DNA from: Methylobacterium marchantiae
GTDB taxonomy: Bacteria; Pseudomonadota; Alphaproteobacteria; Rhizobiales; Beijerinckiaceae
Reading direction: 5' to 3'
DNA: 64,000 bases
NCBI RefSeq assembly: GCF_022179405.1
Contig: NZ_BPQT01000021.1
Location: forward strand, 1-64,000
Shown: piece by piece, positions 43,761 through 51,186 of the stretch
How positions within the stretch are numbered: the stretch's first letter is position 1
Layout of the letters: every line of letters starts with the position of its first letter
Notes under the pieces: model-generated
The model's database searches: none
Seen by the model: the letters and a program-made list of their open reading frames with translations, nothing else
Told to the model about the DNA's origin: nothing
Program-made: the position numbers and the translations under genes

Positions 43761-43885
43761 GAGAGTGAGCGAGCCCGGCGCGGAACACGGTGCCCGCCAC
43801 GCTCAAAGGCACATGGCGGACGAGCCAGAGTCAATCGGGCCGGGCGGACGCCTCACAGGGAAGCACCCGCCCGTGAAAGGTTTCG

Positions 43886-44389
43886 TCAGACGAGGTCGAC
43901 CTTCTTGGTCTCGGTCTTAGGGGATTCGCCGGTGAGCGCGGCCTTGACGTAGCCGTAGATGTGCAAGGCCGTCGCGTTAGGGCTGTCCCAGTATTCCCCC
44001 TTCTCCGGGTGAATGCGGATCAGAGCGACTTCCGGATCGTCCTTGCCGTTGGGGAACCAGGTTTTCATGCTCTCGCTCCACTTGTCGTCGACCAGGGCCT
44101 GATCGGTGACGATCTCAGCCTTGCCGGCGATGGAGACGTAGGTCTGGCTGGACGGGTCGGAATAGGCGAGGTTGACCTGATTGTCCTTGCTGATCTCGGC
44201 GGTCTTGGGCGAGTGCAGCTTGGTGAAGAACCAGATGTCACCGTTCTCGTCGGTGTCCTGGCTCCACATCGGCCGGCTGTAGAGCTTCCCGTCGGCATCC
44301 GCCGTGGTCATCATCGCGACCTTGATGTCCTTGACGAGTTCGAACAGCTTCTTCGCGCCCTCGTGGTCGCGGTGGTTGCCTTGATGCAT
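43886..44389 (-). CDS. Pyridoxamine-5'-phosphate-oxidase-fold general stress protein
   Basis: A 167-aa split-barrel flavin-binding-fold protein of the general stress protein 26 type. Visible segments are KKLFELVKDIKVAMMTTADADGKLYSRPMWSQDTDENGDIWFFTKLHSPKTAEISKDNQVNLAYSDPSSQTYVSIAGKAEIV and a tail with GEYWDSPNATALHIYGYVKAALTG. Members bind FMN or FAD but their reactions are mostly unknown. The start at 44389 fits family length. A plausible EcfG-type promoter lies about 80 bp upstream, in line with a general stress role. Confidence 0.83.
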   Translation of the reverse strand: MHQGNHRDHEGAKKLFELVKDIKVAMMTTADADGKLYSRPMWSQDTDENGDIWFFTKLHSPKTAEISKDNQVNLAYSDPSSQTYVSIAGKAEIVTDQALVDDKWSESMKTWFPNGKDDPEVALIRIHPEKGEYWDSPNATALHIYGYVKAALTGESPKTETKKVDLV

Positions 44390-44467
44390 ATGGGTGATCT
44401 CCTGGAACGCTGTCGTCAGGATCGGGCGCGCTCGTCGAAGACCGCGCCCCCTGAAGGGTGCTCTCAC

Positions 44468-44492
44468 AACGGACCAGGGCGCGCTTGGTTCA
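44468..44492 (-). promoter_or_regulatory. Possible EcfG (general stress) promoter
   Basis: On the minus strand TGAAC, 16 bases and CGTT match the alphaproteobacterial general-stress consensus GGAAC-N16/17-CGTT with one mismatch. It points at the general-stress-protein-26-like gene. Confidence 0.4.
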
Positions 44493-44521
44493 GCTTGAGC
44501 ATGAGAAGAGGAGGACAGCCC

Positions 44522-44821
44522 GTGCATTCCGCGATCCGGGGGACGCTCGTCCTCCTCCTCGCCGCTGCCTGTGCCATGGCCTGCCACGTCCCGTCGGCGA
44601 TGGCGGAAGTCCGCTTCGGCAAGAGCGTCCGCATCGGCGGCCACGACTTTTCCCATCGCCGCTACGGCAGCGTGCACGTGGAGCGGGTCCGGCGCCTGTC
44701 CGGGCCGCCCGGATGTCGCCGCATCCGCCACGGAATCTACCGGCGTGGCGACGGGTCGGTGGTGAGCGGGCCGATGGAGAAGTGCAACCTCGTCGCGATC
44801 CCGGCGTGGCGGCGGCGATGA
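44522..44821 (+). CDS. Small secreted hypothetical protein
   Basis: A 99-aa protein probably starting at GTG after GAGGAGGA. A signal peptide (HSAIRGTLVLLLAAACAMACHVPSAMA) precedes a short basic mature domain with two cysteines (PPGCRRIRHGIYRRGDGSVVSGPMEKC), perhaps disulfide-bonded. Not recognised. Confidence 0.6.
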   Translation: MHSAIRGTLVLLLAAACAMACHVPSAMAEVRFGKSVRIGGHDFSHRRYGSVHVERVRRLSGPPGCRRIRHGIYRRGDGSVVSGPMEKCNLVAIPAWRRR

Positions 44822-44951
44822 GGCCACCTGCCGCACGGCATGCGCAAATCGAAGGTTGGACCGGAACAGGTCTGGCGTTCTCACGGTCCTTGGTTACATG
44901 CAGGGTAACGCATGATCGGCGGCGCCGGTCTGCATCGCCCGGAGGCATATC

Positions 44952-46079
44952 TTGGCCATTACCCGCGACGACGTGCTCAAGGCGCTGTCCGCCGTCACCG
45001 TCGATGCCGGCGGTACGACGCTGCCCGCATCCGGCCGCCTTTCCCAGGTCGTTGTCGACCCGACGAACCGGGTCATGTTCTCGATCCTGATCGACCCGAG
45101 CGAGGCCGAGCGGTTCGAGTCGGTCCGCCGACGGGCGGAAGGCACCATCCTGGCGATGCCCGGCGTCTCCGGCGTCTTCGCGAGCCTGACCTCCGAGCGT
45201 GGGCCGAACCAGCCCGCGCCTCCGGCGCAGGCCGCCCCGCCCCAGCCCGGCAGGCCGGCGCCCCCCCGGACCGGCCCGGCCCTCCCCGGCGTGCGTCACA
45301 TCGTGGCGGTCGCGTCCGGAAAGGGCGGCGTCGGCAAATCCACCACCGCCTGCAACCTCGCGCTGGCCCTCTCTGCTCAAGGGCTGAAAGTAGGGCTGCT
45401 CGATGCCGACATCTACGGTCCTTCGGTGCCCAAGCTCTTCGGCCTGTCCGGCAAGCCGAAGGTGATCGAGGAGCGCCTGCTTGCCCCGATGGACGGGTAC
45501 GGCATCAAGGTCATGTCCATCGGCTTCCTGATCGAGCCCGAGACGGCGATGATCTGGCGCGGCCCGATGGTGCAATCCGCCATTACCCAGATGCTGCGCG
45601 AGGTCGCCTGGGGCGATCTCGACATCCTGGTCGTCGACATGCCGCCGGGAACCGGCGACGCCCAGCTCACCATGGCCCAGGCCACGCCTCTTTCGGGCGC
45701 CGTCATCGTGTCGACCCCGCAGGATCTGGCGCTGATCGATGCGCGGCGCGGGGTGACGATGTTCCGCAAGGTCTCGGTGCCGATCCTCGGCGTGATCGAG
45801 AACATGGCGACTTTCATCTGCCCGAATTGCGGCCACGCCTCGCATATCTTCGGCCATGGCGGTGCCCGCGAGGAGGCCGCTCGCCTCGACGTGCCGTTCC
45901 TCGGCGAGATCCCCCTCGACATGACCATCCGCGAGACCTCCGATTCCGGGCGTCCCGTGGTTGCGGTGAACCCGGACGGCCCGCACGCCAAGGTCTATCG
46001 CGGCATCGCCGCGCAGCTATGGGCGAACCTCACCGGCGGCCCCGCACCGCGCGCTGCGCCGCGCATCGTCATCGAGTAG
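44952..46079 (+). CDS. mrp: Mrp/ApbC-type iron-sulfur cluster carrier
   Basis: A 375-aa P-loop ATPase that carries Fe-S clusters to target proteins. An N-terminal MIP18/DUF59 domain (residues 1-80) and a Pro-rich linker precede the Mrp domain with SGKGGVGKSTT, DADIYGPSVPKLFG, VVDMPPGTGDAQLT, and the cluster-binding CPNC in ENMATFICPNCGHASHIFG. Translation appears to start at TTG, eight bases after GGAGG. mobA follows after 7 bp, so both are probably one operon. Confidence 0.93.
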   Translation: MAITRDDVLKALSAVTVDAGGTTLPASGRLSQVVVDPTNRVMFSILIDPSEAERFESVRRRAEGTILAMPGVSGVFASLTSERGPNQPAPPAQAAPPQPGRPAPPRTGPALPGVRHIVAVASGKGGVGKSTTACNLALALSAQGLKVGLLDADIYGPSVPKLFGLSGKPKVIEERLLAPMDGYGIKVMSIGFLIEPETAMIWRGPMVQSAITQMLREVAWGDLDILVVDMPPGTGDAQLTMAQATPLSGAVIVSTPQDLALIDARRGVTMFRKVSVPILGVIENMATFICPNCGHASHIFGHGGAREEAARLDVPFLGEIPLDMTIRETSDSGRPVVAVNPDGPHAKVYRGIAAQLWANLTGGPAPRAAPRIVIE

Positions 46080-46086
46080 CGGTCCG

Positions 46087-46695
46087 GTGCCGCCCGTCCT
46101 CGGGGTGATCCTGGCCGGCGGGCTGTCCCGCCGGATGGGCGGCGGCGACAAGCCGCTGAAAGTCCTGGCAGGGCGCACCCTTCTCGACCGGGTGGCCGAG
46201 CGCTTCGCTCCGCAATGCGAGGCGGGCGTGATCCTCAACGCCAACGGCGATCCGGCCCGGTTCTCGATGTTCTCCGGTCTGATCGTGCCGGACGGAGTGC
46301 CCGACCATCCGGGGCCGCTCGCCGGCATCCTCGCCGCCCTCGATCATGCGGCCGAGCATCACCCTTCCGCGACCCATCTCGCCAGCGTGACCGGCGACGC
46401 GCCGTTCCTGCCCCTCGACCTCGTCGCCCGTCTGAGCGAGGGCTCGAAGAACGCGCCGATCGTCGTGGCCTCATCGGAGGGCCGGCAGCATTTCACCGTC
46501 GCGCTCTGGGCCGTGTCCCTGCGCGAAGATCTCCTCACGGTGCTGGTCGAGCGCGGCGAGCGGCGCGTCGGCGCTTTCCTGGCCCGCCACGGAGCGCTGG
46601 CAGTGGAATGGTCGAGCGAGCCGGTCGACCCGTTCCTCAACGTCAACACGCCGGAGGATCTGGCGGAGGCGGAGGCGCTGCTGAAGGTCGCCTGA
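46087..46695 (+). CDS. mobA: Molybdenum cofactor guanylyltransferase
   Basis: A 202-aa nucleotidyltransferase that attaches GMP to molybdopterin. Motifs are VLGVILAGGLSRRMGGGDKPL, VPDGVPDHPGPLAGILAAL, VTGDAPFLPLDLV and the C-terminal FLNVNTPEDLAEAEALL. The start is GTG. It follows mrp by 7 bp. Confidence 0.9.
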   Translation: MPPVLGVILAGGLSRRMGGGDKPLKVLAGRTLLDRVAERFAPQCEAGVILNANGDPARFSMFSGLIVPDGVPDHPGPLAGILAALDHAAEHHPSATHLASVTGDAPFLPLDLVARLSEGSKNAPIVVASSEGRQHFTVALWAVSLREDLLTVLVERGERRVGAFLARHGALAVEWSSEPVDPFLNVNTPEDLAEAEALLKVA

Positions 46696-46718
46696 TCGTG
46701 GGGGTGTCATGGATGGGG

Positions 46719-47757
46719 TTATGGAAATCCGACCCGCGTCGGCTCGTAGCCCAGCATCCCGCCATGCGCGCCGACGACTTGCGCGATGGCGATGCGCGCG
46801 GCCTCATCGAGCCGTGCCAGTCCCGTCTCGAGGTGCCGGCGCCAGGACGGCACTCGGTTCCACGCCTCGACCCAAGATGCCGCCAGGGCGACGGGCTGGT
46901 TCCGGCCAGGGCCTCGATCAGGAAACCCGACTGGGTCAGATCCTTCCCCTGTTTCTCGCGCTCCGGCCGCTCGTTCGCCACGATGAGTTTGTGAACGGCG
47001 AAACGTTCGGGAGCCGGCACCATGACGGAGTTCCCGCCGCCATGGAGCAGTGTCGAGCGGACCGGGTCCTTTATCAGGAAATCGAGGTAGCGAAGCGGTT
47101 GGGCGCTGACACCGCCGAGGGCCGGCATCGGGACAAGCGCCCCGGTGAGATCGTCGGAGCCGCGGTGCGAAACCAGAAACTCGACCCGGAACCCGCTCGC
47201 GTTGACGAATGCGCTCGTGCGGTCCGGCCGTGACAGGTTCGGCACCGGACGAAAGCTCGCATCGACGGCCTGAAGTTCTTCTTGGACGGGAGACATGCTC
47301 TCACCGATCGCAACCGAGATGCCGTCATCCTGGGCGAGGTCGATGTCGCCGGTCCGGAGTGCCCTCGTCGGGCGCTCTCCGACGAGGGCCGGATAGGATT
47401 GGAACGCCACCGTACCCACCGGAACCCCGCGCAGACGAAAGAATCTCGCTTGCGCCAGACGCTCGACGACCCGGCCCGTCAGGGGATCCGCCATCGGAAA
47501 CCCGGCGCTTCGCAACATGCGAACCGCGTCGATGCGGGTGTGGTAGTCGATCCGCCGACGGTCATGAGCCTCGACCCGCCGCGTCGTCTCGGAATTCGCC
47601 GCCGTGCCGACATCGGTTGGACTTCGTGCCGGTGGCGGCATCGTAGCCCTGTTAATACCAGTATTCGCGTGCCTCGATGGTCCGCCTGATGAACTTGCCG
47701 TTCTCGGGAAAGTCGTCGTTTTCTCGTAACGCGCGGACGCGTGCCCGACAAACGAGA
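46719..47757 (-). pseudogene. Nucleotidyltransferase-fold protein (GSU2403 family) remnant with several lesions
   Basis: Pieces of one protein are spread over frames on the minus strand. The middle is intact (GFPMADPLTGRVVERLAQARFFRLRGVPVGTVAFQSYPALVG, TGDIDLAQDDGISVAIGE, VPAPERFAVHKLIVANER). A one-base deletion near 46893-46895 separates it from its C-terminus (ASWVEAWNRVPSWRRHLETGLARLDEAARIAIAQVVGAHGG, ending at 46719). On the N-terminal side the frame reads FIRRTIEAREYWY, then a stop at 47652-47654, then QGYDAATGTKSNR followed by a two-base deletion. The true start is lost upstream. These nucleotidyltransferase-fold proteins have no firm function. The lesions argue for real decay rather than one sequencing error. 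Confidence 0.83.
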
Positions 47758-47759
47758 GA

Positions 47760-47790
47760 GGGCGTCCGCGCAGACGATGCGCGGACGCCC
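47760..47790 (-). terminator. Terminator hairpin downstream of ppiB
   Basis: GGCGTCCGCGCA (47761-47772) pairs perfectly with TGCGCGGACGCC (47778-47789), extended by one G-C pair. On the minus strand it is followed by TCTCTCGTTT, only moderately T-rich; on the plus strand by CTTTTC. Confidence 0.65.
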
Positions 47791-47813
47791 TTTTCATCAA
47801 TCGCCCTGTAGAT

Positions 47814-48272
47814 TCAGGCGGCGCCGACGGTCGCCTTGACGATCTTGTCCGGCGAACGCGGCGGCTCGCCCTTGTTGAGGGTGTCGACCACGTCCATGCC
47901 TTCGATGACCTTGCCCCACACCGTGTACTGCTTGTCGAGGAAGCGGGCATCGCCGAAGCAGAGGAAGAACTGCGAATTCGCCGAATGCGGGAAGTTGGTG
48001 CGGGCCATCGAGCAGGTGCCGCGCACATGCGGCTCGTCGTTGAACTCGGCCTTCAGGTCCGGCAGGTCGGAACCACCCGAGCCGGTGCCGGTCGGATCGC
48101 CGGTCTGGGCCATGAACCCGTCGATGACACGGTGGAACGGCACGCCGTCATAGAAGCCCTGTCCTGCGAGCGTCTTCAGGCGCTCCACATGGTTGGGGGC
48201 GAGATCGGGGCGCAGCCCGATGACGACGCGGCCCTTGGTGGTTTCGAGGATGATGGTCTCGGTATCGGCCAT
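47814..48272 (-). CDS. ppiB: Cytoplasmic peptidyl-prolyl cis-trans isomerase (cyclophilin)
   Basis: A 152-aa cyclophilin without signal peptide. Active-site regions are visible: FYDGVPFHRVIDGFMAQTGDPTGTGSGGS, then RGTCSMARTNFPHSANSQFFLCFGDARFLDKQYTVWGKVIEGMDVVD. It speeds proline isomerisation during folding. It follows a TonB-C-like protein and a periplasmic cyclophilin on the same strand, all closely spaced. Confidence 0.92.
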   Translation of the reverse strand: MADTETIILETTKGRVVIGLRPDLAPNHVERLKTLAGQGFYDGVPFHRVIDGFMAQTGDPTGTGSGGSDLPDLKAEFNDEPHVRGTCSMARTNFPHSANSQFFLCFGDARFLDKQYTVWGKVIEGMDVVDTLNKGEPPRSPDKIVKATVGAA

Positions 48273-48275
48273 GGG

Positions 48276-48764
48276 TCAGACTCCTTGTCCCTGAGGACCT
48301 TGGTAGATGAATCGCAGGGCGATGGGACGCCCTGCGATGGCGGCGCCGAGCGCCGGCGTGATCGCGACCGGCGTACAGCGCCGGATCGCGTCGAGGGTTG
48401 CGCGGGTCAGGATCTCCCTGCCCCGCTGATCCGCGTTCTGCATCGCAAAGGTGATGCGAGGCTCGCCGATGACGGAGCCGTCTCGGCGAAGGGCGAAACG
48501 GGCGGTGATCTCGGTGCGCGCGAAACCAGCCAGACCGGCCGGCACCTGCCAGCAGGCCGTCAGCTTCGGATAGAGCGTCTGGAGCGTGTCGGCCGGGCCT
48601 TCGGCGTCGTCGCTTCGGGAGGTTTGTACCGGCACCCGCAGGGTATCGGGATGCATCGGCGAAAGGCCGGGTCCGGCGATGGCGATTCCCGAGGGAACGA
48701 CGGCCGCCATCGACGACACGAAGGTGAGGCGCAGTGAGCACCTCACTTTCGCGGTCCCGATCAT
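48276..48764 (-). CDS. Periplasmic TolA/TonB C-terminal-like protein
   Basis: A 162-aa protein with an N-terminal hydrophobic signal (LRLTFVSSMAAVVPSGIAIAGPG) and a C-terminal domain like the TolA/TonB C-terminal region: LYPKLTACWQVPAGLAGFARTEITARFALRRDGSVIGEPRITF, then ILTRATLDAIRRCTPVAITPALG and IALRFIYQGP. Two cysteines probably bond. It lies 3 bp before ppiB and 13 bp after the periplasmic cyclophilin, suggesting an envelope role within that operon. The exact start is uncertain. Confidence 0.68.
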   Translation of the reverse strand: MIGTAKVRCSLRLTFVSSMAAVVPSGIAIAGPGLSPMHPDTLRVPVQTSRSDDAEGPADTLQTLYPKLTACWQVPAGLAGFARTEITARFALRRDGSVIGEPRITFAMQNADQRGREILTRATLDAIRRCTPVAITPALGAAIAGRPIALRFIYQGPQGQGV

Positions 48765-48777
48765 CTGCCGGATTCCG

Positions 48778-49344
48778 TCACTTGGCGCCTTGGGCCATCT
48801 GCATCTTCACGATCTTGTCCGGGTTCTGGACCGCGCCGCCCGGAGCGCCCGGAGCTGCCTTCTTGATCTTGTCGACGGCCTCCATGCCCGACGAGACCAG
48901 TCCGATGACGGTGTACTGCCCGTTCAGGAAGGGCGCGTCACCGAGGCAGATGAAGAACTGGGAATTCGCCGAATTCGGATCGGACGATCGGGCCATGCCG
49001 AGGGTGCCGCGACGGAACTGCGCCTGCGAGAATTCGGCCGGGATGTTCGGCAGCGACGAACCGCCGGTGCCATTGCCCTTCGGGTCGCCGGTCTGGGCCA
49101 TGAAGCCGTCCATGACCCTGTGGAACTTCAGCCCGTCGTAAAAGCCCTTCTTGATGAGGGTCTTCAGCTGGACGACGTGCTGCGGCGCGAGATCGGGGCG
49201 CAGTTCGATGGTGACGCGGCCATCCTTGGTATCGAGATAGACCGTGTTGTCGTCCAAAGCGCTCGCGGCGGTCGAGAAGCCGACCACGGCGGCGAGTGCC
49301 AGGGACAGGAACGCGGTCCGGCGATGGATGGTCCTAGAATTCAT
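48778..49344 (-). CDS. ppiA: Periplasmic peptidyl-prolyl cis-trans isomerase (cyclophilin)
   Basis: A 188-aa cyclophilin with signal peptide (MNSRTIHRRTAFLSLALAAVVGFSTAASA). The core GFYDGLKFHRVMDGFMAQTGDPKGNGTGGSSLPNIPAEF and RGTLGMARSSDPNSANSQFFICLGDAPFLNGQYTVIGLV is closely similar to the cytoplasmic homologue downstream. It helps folding of periplasmic and outer-membrane proteins. It follows coaD by 46 bp on the same strand. Confidence 0.9.
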   Translation of the reverse strand: MNSRTIHRRTAFLSLALAAVVGFSTAASALDDNTVYLDTKDGRVTIELRPDLAPQHVVQLKTLIKKGFYDGLKFHRVMDGFMAQTGDPKGNGTGGSSLPNIPAEFSQAQFRRGTLGMARSSDPNSANSQFFICLGDAPFLNGQYTVIGLVSSGMEAVDKIKKAAPGAPGGAVQNPDKIVKMQMAQGAK

Positions 49345-49390
49345 GGGTGTGCGGTCTCCGGTCTGGTGAAGCTGGAGGAAGAGGGGTCGG

Positions 49391-49891
49391 TCAGATTCTG
49401 GCGAAGCGGGCGCTGAGCCGTTCCGCCACGAGGGCCGGGACGAAGGGTGAGACGTCGCCGCCCATAGCCGCGATCTGCCGTACCAGGGTGGCCGTGATCG
49501 GACGGACGCCGGTGGAGGAGGGCAGGAACACCGTCTGCACTTCGGGCGCCATGGCGCCGTTCATGCCGGCGAGCTGCATCTCGTAGTCGAGATCGGTGCC
49601 GTCGCGCAGGCCGCGGATGAAGATGGTGGCGCCGGAGCGCCGTGCCGCGGTGACCGCCAGATCGTCGAAGGTGACGATGTCGAGAGTCGCGTTCTCGCTC
49701 TCGGCAAGAGACGCGCAGGTGGCGTGCAGGAGCTCGGCGCGCTCATCGGGCGAGAACATGGGCGCTTTGCCCGGATGGACGCCGATGGCGATCACGAGCC
49801 GCTGCACGAGCCGGCACGCCTGACGGATGACGTCGAGGTGTCCGTTCGTGACCGGGTCGAAGGAGCCGGCATAGAGCGCAGTGCGGATCAT
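49391..49891 (-). CDS. coaD: Phosphopantetheine adenylyltransferase
   Basis: A 166-aa nucleotidyltransferase making dephospho-CoA. Motifs: [21 protein letters not shown] (with T-x-G-H), [58 protein letters not shown]. The start at 49891 is the family one; 31 upstream codons are open but unrelated. It is the first gene of a likely operon with the two cyclophilins. Confidence 0.93.
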   Translation of the reverse strand: MIRTALYAGSFDPVTNGHLDVIRQACRLVQRLVIAIGVHPGKAPMFSPDERAELLHATCASLAESENATLDIVTFDDLAVTAARRSGATIFIRGLRDGTDLDYEMQLAGMNGAMAPEVQTVFLPSSTGVRPITATLVRQIAAMGGDVSPFVPALVAERLSARFARI

Positions 49892-49985
49892 TACCGGAGG
49901 GCGTAGAGCATTTCGCCCCGGAACGGAACCGCCGGGCGACGTTCCATCGCGGCGGGGCACCATCCCGCCCGAAGGTCGAGGCACG

Positions 49986-50019
49986 AAAAAGGGCGGATGC
50001 CCCGATGGAGCACCCGCCC
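49986..50019 (-). terminator. Rho-independent terminator upstream of coaD
   Basis: GGGCGGATGC (49991-50000) pairs with GCACCCGCCC (50010-50019) at nine of ten positions, followed leftwards by TTTTT. It separates the outer-membrane protein gene from coaD. Confidence 0.78.
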
Positions 50020-50095
50020 GAAGTTGGTCTACGAAATCCGGTCTGCGACGCCACTCGCCGATCGAAGAGATACTGCCGATCGAAGAGGTACTTAT

Positions 50096-50132
50096 GAAAG
50101 AAGCGAGGCCGGAGGAGATCCTGCGGCCTCGC
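50096..50132 (-). terminator. Terminator of the 50140 outer-membrane protein gene
   Basis: GCGAGGCCG (50103-50111) pairs perfectly with CGGCCTCGC (50124-50132), followed leftwards by TTCTTTC. A second terminator lies 85 bp further on. Confidence 0.72.
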
Positions 50133-50139
50133 CGTGATC

Positions 50140-50988
50140 CTAGTAGGAGCCGAACTTGTAGTTCAGGCCGGCGCGCGCAATGGCACCCTCGGTCTTGAAG
50201 GTCGCATTGTAGCCCACGCCCGGACCACCGGTGGAGCCGACGAAGAGATTGCGGCTGCCGAGGTCGTAGCGAAGGTATTCGGCCTTCAGCGTCACGGCGC
50301 TGGAGCGGAAGAAGTTCAGGAACGAGTCGGTGGGAAGCGCGTACTCGATGCCGCCGCCATAGGCGTAGCCGGTCTCCATGGTGGAGCGCGAGCCGGCATA
50401 GGTCACCGGCGCGCCGGTCTGGAAGCTGACGCTCTGCTCGACGCCGCCATAAGCGAAGCCGCCGGTGCCGTAGACCATGACCTTGTCGAAGGCGTAGCCG
50501 ACGCGACCGCGGACGGTGCCGAGATACTGCAGGTCGGACCGGTAGGTGTTGGTGAGGCTGGGAAGCACCACCCGCGGGACCGAGTTCACTCTCGTGGTCT
50601 CGAGGTCCATGTACTGCGCGTCCGCCTCGAAGCCGACGACGAAACCGTTACCCGGCGTGAGCTGATAATTGTAGCCGATCTGGGCGCCGCCCGAGAAACC
50701 TTCCTGTGAAAGCTTGAGCGACGCAGGACGCAGGCCATTGTCGACATTGGCCTGGAGGTTCGCCGCATTCGGGGCGCCGGAGCCGAGGTTGTTGATGCCC
50801 GTGGTGCGAACGGTATCGCTCTCGGTGTAGGCGTAACCGGCATTGATACCGAAGTAGAAGCCCGTCCAGGTGAAGACGGGAACCGGAACGAAGACCGGCG
50901 GAGCGGCGCGGCGGGGAAGATCAGCCGCGGAAGCTGCACCGGAAAGCAGGGCCGCAGCGGCGCTGGCGAGGACGAGAGACTTGAACAC
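50140..50988 (-). CDS. Omp25/31-type outer-membrane porin-like protein
   Basis: A 282-aa barrel protein probably starting at GTG, preceded by AGGA. The signal peptide is [22 protein letters not shown] and the mature start is [20 protein letters not shown], as in Brucella Omp25/31 and rhizobial RopB. Strands include [28 protein letters not shown] and [22 protein letters not shown]; it ends [11 protein letters not shown]. It lies between gyrA and coaD with strong terminators at both ends, so it is a separate unit. Confidence 0.88.
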   Translation of the reverse strand: MFKSLVLASAAAALLSGAASAADLPRRAAPPVFVPVPVFTWTGFYFGINAGYAYTESDTVRTTGINNLGSGAPNAANLQANVDNGLRPASLKLSQEGFSGGAQIGYNYQLTPGNGFVVGFEADAQYMDLETTRVNSVPRVVLPSLTNTYRSDLQYLGTVRGRVGYAFDKVMVYGTGGFAYGGVEQSVSFQTGAPVTYAGSRSTMETGYAYGGGIEYALPTDSFLNFFRSSAVTLKAEYLRYDLGSRNLFVGSTGGPGVGYNATFKTEGAIARAGLNYKFGSY

Positions 50989-51090
50989 GGTTGCGATCCT
51001 GGGTGAGCGATCTGTTGATGGAGAAAACTTAGCCTTAGAGACCCCGGATAGATATGACTTGCTTGCAACACTGAAGATCGACAGTTGAAC

Positions 51091-51127
51091 GAGAACGCCG
51101 CCCAAGTCCCACGACTTAGGCGGCGTT
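51091..51127 (-). terminator. Strong terminator of gyrA
   Basis: A 17-bp hairpin with one wobble: AGAACGCCGCC and the adjacent CAAGTC pair with GACTTA and GGCGGCGTTCT around CCAC. Reading leftwards it is followed by CGTTC. Located 60 bp past the gyrA stop codon. Confidence 0.75.
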
Positions 51128-51186
51128 CTAATCCATCGGTTCGAAAAGATTTATCGCGGCGGAGATGGACTCAGCGGAAGCTTCCC

